A DNA stretch of 13,688 nt from the NCBI GenBank assembly GCA_964629875.1, contig CAZVRK010000032.1:1-13688 (forward strand), given 5' to 3'. Below, one piece after another: positions 7,092 to 13,460 of the stretch (the first letter of the stretch is position 1; each line of letters opens with the position of its first letter). The stretch comes from UBA3495 sp964629875. Lineage in GTDB: Bacteria; Chloroflexota; Dehalococcoidia; Lucifugimonadales; UBA3495. The notes below the pieces were generated by a model. It worked only from the letters and a program-made list of their open reading frames with translations, was not told where the DNA came from and made no database searches. Position numbers and translations under genes: made by a program.

Positions 7092-8591
7092 TTAACTCTT
7101 GGATGACTGCCTTGCTATGCTACGAATCATGCCTGCGAAAATCAGTGTGTGCAGTGGATAAAGACAATACCAATACAACATTCCGGGGAGACCAACTGGA
7201 TCGAATACAGCGGTCTGGGTAACTAAAGAACCATCCTCAGTCTCTTCTACAACAAATTCGAGCCAAGCGCGTCCCGGAACCTTCATTTCAGCTTCTAGGA
7301 GAATCTTCTCGCCGGGTTCATATGCCACGACCCTCCACCAGTCTACTGTGTCTCCTATTCGTAATGATTCAGGATCCCGGCGTCCCCGGCGAATTCCGAC
7401 TCCGCCTACCATAAGGTCAATCAACCCACGTGCTCTCCAAAGCCAGTTTCCGAAATACCAGCCCGTCTTTCCGCCGATGCGCTGGATTGGTTTGAAAGCT
7501 TGGCAGGGTGGAACGTTGACTTTTATCTTTCGTGAGTCTAAAAGGCGGGCACCAAGCCTTACACCGCCGAGTTGTCCAGCTGGGCCAGAAGATGACTGTG
7601 CATCTGACCAGCGGGTCTGAGCAAATTCCTGGTCTTCGTTTCGCAGTGCATCTGCGATAGCTTTCGAGATCCCCATAGGACGAACCTCAAAAATAGTCGG
7701 GGCAACAGGATTTTGGACCACGGTCGGTAAACGGATACTGTCGATCAGTTTACGACCCACTCGAGCATATACGGGAGTAATTAGTCCCAGCCAAAGGCTA
7801 GATAATCTCGGCGATAAAACTGGCACTGGGAACATTAGACGTTTCAAGCCTCGTTGCTGGGCGTATTCTTCCATCAGTCCTCGGTAAGAAATGACATCTT
7901 CCCCACCGATTTCAAATATTTGGTCATCTTCTACGTTGATTGTGAAGGCTTGAGCCAAATAACTTATGACATCTCCCAGAGCAATCGGCTGTGCTTCTGT
8001 TGAAACCCAGCGGGGGATTATCATCACTGGAAGCCGCTCTACTAGACTCCTAACTAATTCGAATGATAGACTTCCCGATCCTATGATTATGGAAGCTTGG
8101 AACTCAAGAACCTGTATATCAGAAGCCCTCAATATCTCCCCAACTTCTCTGCGGCTCCTCATATGGGGTGAAACGGGATAATTTTCGGAACAAAGCCCCC
8201 CTAGATATATGATTCGGGAAATCCCAGCTCTTTCAGCTGCTTCGCAGAAATTTATTGCAGCTTGTCTGTCTTCGTCCTCGAACTCTCCTTTGGTTCCCAT
8301 TGAGTGAACCAAATAGTAAGCAGTGTGTACCCCTTCCATCGCAGACACTAGGCTGTCTAGATCTAATAGATCACCTTTCACTACTTCTGTATCAGACCCA
8401 GCCCACCCTTGGAGATGTTCTGGACGGCGGGCTAAACAACGTAAGAGGTGACCTTTTCCTTCAAGAGCTCGCAGGAGCCTCCCACCGACGTAACCTGTAG
8501 CACCGGTGAGGAGGATCCTATGCGGTATCTCAGTTGCATTAGATTGTGACAACGGTATCTTCTTTGACACGGATAACTTTTGTAGAAACAT
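7092..8591 (-). CDS. SDR-family NAD(P)-binding protein with C-terminal DUF2867
   Basis: The N-terminal half is an atypical extended SDR domain with the nucleotide-binding RILLTGATGYVGGRLL (about residues 25-40), CLARRPEHL, YYLVHSMG and IIYLGGL strands. The C-terminal part (about 350-490) is DUF2867, with RIGGKTGWYFGNWLWRARGLID, GDTVDWWRV and a hydrophobic end (PGMLYWYCLYPLHTLIFAGMI) that may contact membrane. The ~480-500 residue length is normal for this architecture. Its reaction is unknown. The start is uncertain. ATG 8591 overlaps the zinc-ribbon gene by 53 bp and has AAGGA directly against it; TTG 8552 (14-bp overlap, AAGAAG upstream) would leave a more usual 12-residue lead into the Rossmann fold. 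The overlap implies translational coupling. Relatives occur beside B12-dependent light regulators elsewhere. Confidence 0.92.
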   Translation of the reverse strand: MFLQKLSVSKKIPLSQSNATEIPHRILLTGATGYVGGRLLRALEGKGHLLRCLARRPEHLQGWAGSDTEVVKGDLLDLDSLVSAMEGVHTAYYLVHSMGTKGEFEDEDRQAAINFCEAAERAGISRIIYLGGLCSENYPVSPHMRSRREVGEILRASDIQVLEFQASIIIGSGSLSFELVRSLVERLPVMIIPRWVSTEAQPIALGDVISYLAQAFTINVEDDQIFEIGGEDVISYRGLMEEYAQQRGLKRLMFPVPVLSPRLSSLWLGLITPVYARVGRKLIDSIRLPTVVQNPVAPTIFEVRPMGISKAIADALRNEDQEFAQTRWSDAQSSSGPAGQLGGVRLGARLLDSRKIKVNVPPCQAFKPIQRIGGKTGWYFGNWLWRARGLIDLMVGGVGIRRGRRDPESLRIGDTVDWWRVVAYEPGEKILLEAEMKVPGRAWLEFVVEETEDGSLVTQTAVFDPVGLPGMLYWYCLYPLHTLIFAGMIRSIARQSSKS

Positions 8592-8730
8592 TCCTTTTTG
8601 ATTCTGATTCGATCATATCCTTGATCAGTCCGCATTGGGCGCAAGAAAAGAACGATCCATATTGGTCTTGGCGGAACACCAGGTCTCCGCGGCATTTAGG
8701 ACAATCTTTGAGACGTATCATCTGAAACAT
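8539..8730 (-). CDS. Small zinc-ribbon protein
   Basis: A 63-residue protein with two cysteine knuckles, CPKC (residues 10-13) and CAQC (30-33), separated by 16 residues, as in rubredoxin-like zinc ribbons. The rest is a charged tail (SESKRNVSTKVIRVKEDTV). It could bind nucleic acid or act as a partner protein; no specific function is claimed. AAAGGAG precedes ATG 8730 by two bases and the in-frame ATG 8721 by eleven, so either may start translation. Its end overlaps the SDR-DUF2867 reading frame, which places both in one unit. It is not the DUF2256 zinc-binding family known beside cryptochromes, since the spacing and sequence differ. Confidence 0.8.
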   Translation of the reverse strand: MFQMIRLKDCPKCRGDLVFRQDQYGSFFSCAQCGLIKDMIESESKRNVSTKVIRVKEDTVVTI

Positions 8731-8790
8731 GTCTCCTTTATATTTTATTATTAAATGAAGTTACTGATATGTGTTTTTGATTAAGTTCTA

Positions 8791-8808
8791 GACCTGATAT
8801 ATCTGGTC
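8791..8808. repeat. Near-perfect 18-bp palindrome between DICT-USP and zinc-ribbon genes
   Basis: GACCTGATATATCTGGTC is palindromic at all but one symmetric pair. It lies 9 bp after the DICT-USP stop and about 60 bp before the zinc-ribbon ATG. There is no T-tract on the minus strand, so a terminator is doubtful. It shares the ATATAT core with the 10382 palindrome but has different arms, so it may be an operator for a related or different regulator. Confidence 0.4.
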
Positions 8809-8816
8809 GAATTTTG

Positions 8817-9914
8817 TCAGTGACTCAGATGAGCTAAACCCGACTTGTTGTAGATGAGTACTGGGAGGTCGGTGTGTTCCCTCAGGATTTTCATTGTGTA
8901 ACCTTTGATTCGATCGATTAGCCCAGGTGTTACGAGGCTATCAGGTATGACAATCATGTCGATATTCTCCCGTTTCGCCCATTCAGCGAGATGCCCAAAC
9001 CCGTGACCTGTGGGCAATATTGCACCACTTTCTTCACCTAAATCTTTGAGGCCATCTAATTGCTCGGCCAAATAACGGCGGCCGAATCGAGTTAGTTCCT
9101 TTGCAGTCAATGCTCTTTTCATTTCTTTCTCGTGGACTTCGGAAGGATATGGTGAGACAAGATAAGATGCTGCCGACAAGTCATAGAGCAAGATAGAGGC
9201 AGATTTTTGTGTAGCGAATTCCGCAATATCTCTCCTCATGATTCCAAGCTCAGCTTGTTTGCCATCATCGGTTACCATCATCATGCGTTTAATAGGGAAC
9301 TTGAGTTCTTTGGCAAGTTGATCCATCGACATACCAGTTTTCGGTCCATGTCGGCGCCGCACTCGCTCTAAAAGCGCAATAGCCGCGTCTACGACTCTCC
9401 CGTCGGTCGATATGAATCCTTGGAACTCCTTCCCGTCAGCTGAGATACCTCCTTTACCAAACATATCTGGTGAAGAGGTTTCCCATCCTATGAATAGGAT
9501 AGGCGTAGGAGAAACAGTGGCTAGGTACCATTGGTTCTCGAATGCCTTTACATCGAGGTCAAGATTCACCCATTGTTCTGTCACGTCTGACAATGCTTGC
9601 TCTTGGCCTCCATGCCCGAATCCTACTACTGGAACGCCTGAGGCTTGTAGTCTGCGATAGCGGTCAAGTTCATTGGCAAGTTTTTCGCCCCGTTGAAAGC
9701 CCACATAGAGAGTAGAACCTGAATTATCGGATAAAGACGCATCTTCTATTTCTCGGGTGATTCGCAACATCTCCTTACCGGATTCTAGAAATCGGAAACC
9801 CTCGATCGGAGAGGATGTGTCCCGACGCAATTCTTCATCTAATCTGATTATGAAACCTTCGACACCTGAAGGGTCTTGTGCTGTGATGTCCGAATCTAAA
9901 ATTGTCCATTCCAT
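8817..9914 (-). CDS. DICT sensory domain fused to a UspA-like domain
   Basis: The protein is about 365 residues. After a short helical lead, residues ~30-190 match the DICT domain: STLYVGFQRGEKLANELDRYRRLQASGVPVVGFGHG, then NQWYLATVSPTPILFIGWE and a FISTDGRVVDAAIALLERVRR end. DICT is a predicted sensor found with cyclases and two-component proteins and linked to light signalling. Residues ~205-360 resemble a universal stress protein (IAEFATQKSASILLYDLSAA; LAEWAKRENIDMIVIPDS; REHTDLPVLIYNKSG). The UspA ATP motif G-x2-G-x9-G-S/T is degraded. ATG 9914 is preferred, with AGGAG 13 bases upstream. A longer frame from TTG 9980 has no ribosome-binding site, and its first codons are the TTGACA of a likely promoter. 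Confidence 0.85.
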   Translation of the reverse strand: MEWTILDSDITAQDPSGVEGFIIRLDEELRRDTSSPIEGFRFLESGKEMLRITREIEDASLSDNSGSTLYVGFQRGEKLANELDRYRRLQASGVPVVGFGHGGQEQALSDVTEQWVNLDLDVKAFENQWYLATVSPTPILFIGWETSSPDMFGKGGISADGKEFQGFISTDGRVVDAAIALLERVRRRHGPKTGMSMDQLAKELKFPIKRMMMVTDDGKQAELGIMRRDIAEFATQKSASILLYDLSAASYLVSPYPSEVHEKEMKRALTAKELTRFGRRYLAEQLDGLKDLGEESGAILPTGHGFGHLAEWAKRENIDMIVIPDSLVTPGLIDRIKGYTMKILREHTDLPVLIYNKSGLAHLSH

Positions 9915-9950
9915 GATTTTTTCTATTCTCCTATTCAATGAATCCAAGAT

Positions 9951-9980
9951 TTTAAAATTTTTATTTTGATCTTTTGTCAA
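9951..9980 (-). promoter_or_regulatory. Candidate promoter of the DICT-USP gene
   Basis: Minus-strand TTGACA (9975-9980) is followed by a very AT-rich stretch with possible -10 hexamers (TTTTAA at 17-bp spacing, TAAAAT at 20). This would give a short leader before AGGAG (9928-9932) and ATG 9914. The -35 is perfect but no -10 is clear. Confidence 0.4.
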
Positions 9981-10043
9981 AGGAGCCCAAGCTACAGTCC
10001 TCCATCGTTCGTTGCATCCTGAGCGCTCTTTTTGAAAAATAAC

Positions 10044-10247
10044 TTATATTTGAGTGATGGCTGTGACCGCTACGACCCCTGCTGCAGCGACGATGACGTA
10101 GATGGTTCGGGATATTAGATTTACCTTGCCGAAGCTGTTGCCACCTGCTATGAAAGCAACAAGGTCGAATTTAAACAGCCCAACCAACCCCCAGTTCAGT
10201 GCGCCAACTACTGCCAAGATAATTCCAATAATTTGAATGGCCTCCAT
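10044..10247 (-). CDS. DUF378 small membrane protein
   Basis: The 67-residue protein has two predicted membrane helices: residues ~4-30, containing the family hallmark GALNWGLVGLFKFDLVA, and ~46-66 (ISRTIYVIVAAAGVVAVTAI). The family is widespread in bacteria and has no assigned function. GAGG lies eight bases before ATG 10247. It is transcribed away from the heliorhodopsin gene; a shared 350-bp region carries face-to-face promoters and a palindrome. If that palindrome is an operator, DUF378 and heliorhodopsin are co-regulated, making DUF378 a candidate membrane partner. That idea is inference from promoter layout only. Confidence 0.92.
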   Translation of the reverse strand: MEAIQIIGIILAVVGALNWGLVGLFKFDLVAFIAGGNSFGKVNLISRTIYVIVAAAGVVAVTAITQI

Positions 10248-10361
10248 GTTCGTAACCTCTCCTATTTGGTTTATTTCTACGGAACAGATTCTCGGGTAAT
10301 AGTTGAGCCAGACCGACTTGGGTATGTATCGAACTTGATTCCCTTCCGTAACAGTGTCGTG

Positions 10362-10390
10362 TTGACTATTAACAACTTACTGTCTAATAT
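10362..10390 (+). promoter_or_regulatory. Promoter toward heliorhodopsin
   Basis: TTGACT (10362-10367), 17-bp spacer, TAATAT (10385-10390). The -10 lies inside the palindrome at 10382-10397. Predicted start near 10397, giving a leader of about 200 nt before ATG 10599. Confidence 0.6.
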
Positions 10391-10397
10391 ATTAGAC
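10382..10397. promoter_or_regulatory. Perfect 16-bp palindromic operator
   Basis: GTCTAATATATTAGAC reads the same on both strands. It is centred at 10389.5, exactly on the symmetry centre of two opposed promoters, and covers both -10 hexamers. A 14/16 copy lies at 7062-7077 and a 12/16 copy at 6956-6971, both upstream of the CarH-like XRE regulator. A 16-bp dyad with an AT core suits a Cro/CI-type dimer (compare the 14-bp 434 operators). Repression in the dark with release by light is the simplest model. Confidence 0.6.
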
Positions 10398-10417
10398 TAT
10401 AAACAACATGATGTCAA
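10389..10417 (-). promoter_or_regulatory. Promoter toward DUF378
   Basis: On the minus strand TTGACA (10412-10417), 17-bp spacer, TAATAT (10389-10394). It mirrors the heliorhodopsin promoter about the same centre, so the two polymerase sites overlap completely. Predicted leader to ATG 10247 is about 135 nt. Confidence 0.6.
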
Positions 10418-10504
10418 CTATATACTACAATACGACCAAACGACCGGATTAAGGTTTATGCCTTGGCTCAGGGTGTAATAGGGAAAACTGGAGTGTTTAG
10501 GGGC

Positions 10505-10551
10505 GAACTTCCAAAAAGCATATCGGGAGACCGGTTGATATGGGGAAGTTC
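10505..10551 (+). other. Strong hairpin in the heliorhodopsin 5' leader
   Basis: GAACTTCC (10505-10512) pairs with GGAAGTTC (10544-10551), and inside it CATATC (10519-10524) pairs with GATATG (10537-10542). The apex can form CGG-GAGA-CCG with a GNRA tetraloop. The structure ends 47 nt before the start codon. It may be a regulatory leader element. The apex resembles the B12 box of cobalamin riboswitches and a TAATAGGGAA lies at 10476-10485, but the remaining conserved parts are missing, so no riboswitch is called. Confidence 0.45.
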
Positions 10552-10598
10552 AGGTAACGTAGGTGTGTTGGACTAACGGACTAATTTGGAGGATATGT

Positions 10599-11417
10599 AT
10601 GCGTAATCAAATGGCGAGATCAGCCAAGAATCAGAATGATGTTCTTAAGAAGGGAAATACTACTGTGGGTGGCCTTCGCAGATTCAATGCGGTAATGGCT
10701 TTCTTCCATTTGGTCCAAGGGGTGATCTTGTTATCACTCAGTTCCGACTTTAGCTTGCCAGTCATGTCATATTTCTTGGAGATGGACACGGTAACTAACA
10801 AACTCCAACCGATACCAGAGGTGCTCTTTAATTTACGGCTGGCACCTCTCATCGCCGGGTTTTTGATTCTCACGGCCATTGCCCATGCCACGGTAGCTTC
10901 ACCGTGGGTGTTCCAGTGGTATTCCAGGAATCTCGGGAAGGGCGCTAACTATGCCAGATGGATGGAATATTCACTAAGTTCCTCTGTAATGATGGTTGTT
11001 ATATCCATGCTTGTAGGAATTTATGATGTCGCTAGTCTGGTTCTAATCTTCTCCCTTAATGCGAGCATGATCCTGTTTGGATGGCTCATGGAACTTCACA
11101 ATAATCCCGACAAAGAAGTTGATTGGACATCTTTTTGGTTCGGAACGTTTGCAGGAATCATACCCTGGGTCGCGATTGGGATTTATCTGTATGGGGCTGG
11201 TAATGGTGACGGTGGTCCCCCAGCCTTCGTTTATGGGATTTTTGGCTCTATATTCGTGTTCTTCAACATTTTTGCTATCAACATGATTCTTCAATATAAA
11301 AAAATCGGACCCTGGCGCGACTATCTTTTTGGCGAACGCGTTTACATCCTGTTGAGCTTGGGCTCTAAATCTATCCTTGCATGGCAAGTGTTCGCAGGGA
11401 CTTTACGGCCGGTCTGA
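10599..11417 (+). CDS. Heliorhodopsin
   Basis: This 272-residue seven-helix retinal protein belongs to the heliorhodopsin family, which lies in the membrane with its N-terminus inside, opposite to type-1 rhodopsins, and generally acts as a light sensor with a slow photocycle. Hallmarks are LRRFNAVMAFFHLVQGVIL (helix 1), RWMEYSLSSSVM in helix 3 with the predicted Schiff-base counterion E123, NASMILFGWLMELHN, PPAFVYGIF, QYKKIGPWRDYLFGERVYI, and helix 7 SKSILAWQVFAGTLRP with the retinal-binding lysine K257. ATG 10599 is chosen because GGAGG (10588-10592) lies six bases upstream. Divergent from DUF378, with a palindrome on its -10. No retinal-forming blh or carotenoid gene is in the window. The identification is firm; the signalling partner is unknown. 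Confidence 0.97.
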   Translation: MRNQMARSAKNQNDVLKKGNTTVGGLRRFNAVMAFFHLVQGVILLSLSSDFSLPVMSYFLEMDTVTNKLQPIPEVLFNLRLAPLIAGFLILTAIAHATVASPWVFQWYSRNLGKGANYARWMEYSLSSSVMMVVISMLVGIYDVASLVLIFSLNASMILFGWLMELHNNPDKEVDWTSFWFGTFAGIIPWVAIGIYLYGAGNGDGGPPAFVYGIFGSIFVFFNIFAINMILQYKKIGPWRDYLFGERVYILLSLGSKSILAWQVFAGTLRPV

Positions 11418-11466
11418 GGATTGGAGATTTGATGATATTAGAAGGTTTCGACCTAAGCATTTCGCC

Positions 11467-11498
11467 TGTGTTTAGGGGGCAGACCAAGATTAAACACA
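11467..11498. repeat. 8-bp stem downstream of heliorhodopsin
   Basis: TGTGTTTA (11467-11474) and TAAACACA (11491-11498) form a stem with a 16-nt loop, 50 bp after the heliorhodopsin stop. No T-tract follows, so it is only a possible transcript end or processing site. Confidence 0.3.
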
Positions 11499-11591
11499 AC
11501 AGGATCTAGAACTAGTGTACGAATTTCAAGTCTGTTATGCCTCGTGACCAGCGTTCGGCCAATGCGCACTCTCGAGAGATATATTTTGGCA

Positions 11592-11609
11592 TGAAATCAC
11601 CCGATTTCA
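11592..11609. repeat. 7-bp hairpin/dyad before the protease gene
   Basis: TGAAATC-ACCC-GATTTCA is a perfect dyad 28 bp before the protease ATG. Just upstream is a 10-bp palindrome CTCTCGAGAG (11569-11578). Either could be an operator; no family is recognised. The rest of 11418-11637 holds no gene. Confidence 0.35.
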
Positions 11610-11637
11610 GCCGATAAGGATGTCATAGCAACATAAA

Positions 11638-12642
11638 ATGTTAAGTTATTTAACTAATAGACTGGTTGTATTTATTTTGCTTGTTACTGTGGGCGTAGGA
11701 ATTGCTTGTACGGCGCCCCGAGAACCAGTTATACCGATTGTGGATGATATAGAAGCTAGGGTTGAGGCTGCCGTCAAAGCTGCTTTGACAGACTTGATTC
11801 CCACTCCAATCCCGACTCCAATCCAGAACATAAATGCCACAATTGAAGCTGGTATTGAAGCAAGATTAAAGAAGCTTTCGACGTCTACCCCGATTCCTAC
11901 TTTAATCCCGACCGTTGCGCCGACTGTCACTCCAAGACCTACCAACATGCCAATACCGACGGCAGTACCAACAATTCAATCGATGTCACTTAAAGTGCGG
12001 CCGTCAGTGGTTCGTATTGAAACGGATGTTGGGAACGGGTCCGGCTTCATATTCCAGATGGGCTATCCTATTCCTGAGTCAGGTAAAACGGCGCTCGTAA
12101 TGACCAACTATCACGTTATCAAGAGTGGTAGTTGGGTCAAGGTGACAGTCAATGACTCAAAAACATTTAACGGGGAAGTCTTAGGTATAGATTCATTCAA
12201 CGATTTGGCCGTTTTAAAAATATGCTGTGATCAATTTAGATCGCTGGACATCGCAAACGCATCGGAAGCCTCGGATGGAAGTAAAGCTATCGCGTTCGGC
12301 TATCCGTTAGGTATTGGAGGCAGGGCTAGCATCAGTGAGGGAATTGTATCTGCCACACGGTATCAATACGGCCAATGGGTGATCCAGACTGACGCTGCGG
12401 TTAATCCTGGAAATAGCGGAGGTCCGCTCTTATCGTTGTCTGGAAATGTAATCGGAGTTAACACTTACAAATTAGAAACCAGCGACGATGGGCGTAATGT
12501 CCAAGGTTTAGGTTTTGCTGTATCTCAAAGGACTTTGAAAGAGAGAATACCTGAACTTATTTCCGGTTCCGTTCGAACTGTACCAACTCCTAACCCAACG
12601 CCAACGGGATCCAAAAGTTCTAAGTGGGGCCGTAGAGGCTAA
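11638..12642 (+). CDS. Exported trypsin-like serine protease (S1C/HtrA type, no PDZ)
   Basis: This 334-residue protein starts with a basic-hydrophobic signal segment ending GIAC (C24). That is a near-lipobox, so it may be a lipoprotein; Gly at -3 is not ideal. A Pro/Thr-rich spacer of PTP-type repeats (about residues 50-118, interrupted by a helical stretch) leads to a chymotrypsin-fold domain. The triad is visible: H159 (TNYHVI), D189 (NDLAVL) and S260 (NPGNSGGPLL). No PDZ domain follows; the protein ends in a short basic tail after another PTP stretch, unlike classical DegP/HtrA. The likely role is cleavage or quality control of extracytoplasmic proteins. There is no strong ribosome-binding site (AAGGAT lies 16 bases upstream). 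Its relation to heliorhodopsin, 220 bp upstream, is unclear. Confidence 0.92.
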   Translation: MLSYLTNRLVVFILLVTVGVGIACTAPREPVIPIVDDIEARVEAAVKAALTDLIPTPIPTPIQNINATIEAGIEARLKKLSTSTPIPTLIPTVAPTVTPRPTNMPIPTAVPTIQSMSLKVRPSVVRIETDVGNGSGFIFQMGYPIPESGKTALVMTNYHVIKSGSWVKVTVNDSKTFNGEVLGIDSFNDLAVLKICCDQFRSLDIANASEASDGSKAIAFGYPLGIGGRASISEGIVSATRYQYGQWVIQTDAAVNPGNSGGPLLSLSGNVIGVNTYKLETSDDGRNVQGLGFAVSQRTLKERIPELISGSVRTVPTPNPTPTGSKSSKWGRRG

Positions 12643-12664
12643 TTCTGCATGTCGGGAATAGCGC

Positions 12665-13099
12665 TTAGTTGTGGCCAAATGGCGGCATATCTCCCATCGG
12701 TCCCTTAAATCCGCCACTATCTGGGTCATCTCCAATTCCCGATAGGTCGATACCATCTAGAAGCCCACTGGGATTAAGGTCGACGTTTTCTACCACCGGA
12801 GGGCCATAGGAGTTGGCCAAGGACGCTGGTATAGCGAATTCGCGAATCCCCAAAGAGACTTCATCATCAGAAACGTAGGCCAACTCATACTCACTAATGG
12901 CATCCTCGGGGATTTCGATTGCAAGCATAGCGTTCCCATCCATAGCGACGCCTAGTGGCCATCCCAGTGGGTCATCAAACAATCTGACCCCTTCGACAAT
13001 AGGCAATCCGTCGTCTGTTACCTCTAGAACCGAATCCCTAAAGCCATCTTTCAGGATTGATTTGGCATTTTGTGTTCTGGTTTGGTAAAACAATCTCAT
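12665..13099 (-). CDS. Hypothetical protein, ADP-ribosyltransferase-like N-terminal region
   Basis: The 144-residue protein starts at ATG 13099, with GGAG five bases upstream; an in-frame start at 13159 has no such site. Residues 1-105 follow a layout seen in small ART-superfamily proteins: RLFYQTRTQNAKSILKDGF, then VRLFDDPLGWPLGV, AMLAIEIPEDAISEYELAY and IREFAIPASLAN. The Glu in REF could be the catalytic-type glutamate, but the usual His of H-Y-E enzymes is not evident, so activity is uncertain. The last ~40 residues are Gly/Pro/Asp-rich and probably disordered. It is convergent with the protease (22 bp between stops). It stands alone, with no obvious antitoxin next to it. Confidence 0.7.
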   Translation of the reverse strand: MRLFYQTRTQNAKSILKDGFRDSVLEVTDDGLPIVEGVRLFDDPLGWPLGVAMDGNAMLAIEIPEDAISEYELAYVSDDEVSLGIREFAIPASLANSYGPPVVENVDLNPSGLLDGIDLSGIGDDPDSGGFKGPMGDMPPFGHN

Positions 13100-13377
13100 A
13101 TCAACTCCGCCTACCCGATCCGCTTTGACTTTAACCACTAAATAGCTGTCCAGCAACATTTGATGGCAATGCGTGTATTCGTTAAAGGAATTGATATTGA
13201 TCGGTGTACCTTCTGGGTACGCTATGTCTAAAGAAATTTACGTGTATCAGGGAGTATGTATATCCAAATTAGTGGAGGTTAAAGACTTCCCCACACAGGA
13301 ATAGGGTCGCAGCTGAGATTGTCGGTAAACAGATTACCGATCATAAGGTTGTAATCTTTGAATATAGGCACGAACTC
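13100..13377. other. Intergenic region upstream of the ART-like gene
   Basis: No gene is supported. A 26-codon + frame (13224-13304) lacks a ribosome-binding site. A 7-bp hairpin TCGGTAA-ACAGA-TTACCGA spans 13322-13340. GTCTAAAGAAATTTAC (13226-13241) matches the operator palindrome at only 10/16 and is not called. Confidence 0.4.
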
Positions 13378-13407
13378 TTGACAAAATGGTTTCTACCATG
13401 CTAAGAT
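13378..13407 (+). promoter_or_regulatory. Strong-looking sigma70-type promoter
   Basis: TTGACA (13378-13383), 18-bp spacer, TAAGAT (13402-13407). The predicted start near 13414 falls at the base of an intrinsic terminator, so most transcripts would be very short unless the terminator is bypassed. The nearest downstream gene starts at 13653. Confidence 0.6.
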
Positions 13408-13411
13408 AGCG

Positions 13412-13450
13412 GAGCGTTTTCAGAAAAGTTTCTGGGGGCGCTCTTTTTTT
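13412..13450 (+). terminator. Intrinsic terminator immediately after the promoter
   Basis: GAGCG (13412-13416) pairs with CGCTC (13439-13443). TTTT/GGGG can form G-U pairs, and CAGA/TCTG closes the top. Seven T residues (13444-13450) follow. No + strand gene ends just upstream, so it most likely acts on RNA started at 13414, as an attenuator or small-RNA end. Confidence 0.7.
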
Positions 13451-13460
13451 GCTTAATAAC

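Noticed and set aside
10476..10551. Cobalamin riboswitch upstream of heliorhodopsin
   Set aside because: Two fragments resemble it, but the remaining conserved core and the spacing are absent; reported only as a question.
11043..11387. 114-codon minus frame inside heliorhodopsin
   Set aside because: Antisense shadow of a gene with unmistakable family motifs.
13224..13304. 26-codon + frame upstream of the 13378 promoter
   Set aside because: No ribosome-binding site and no recognisable feature.
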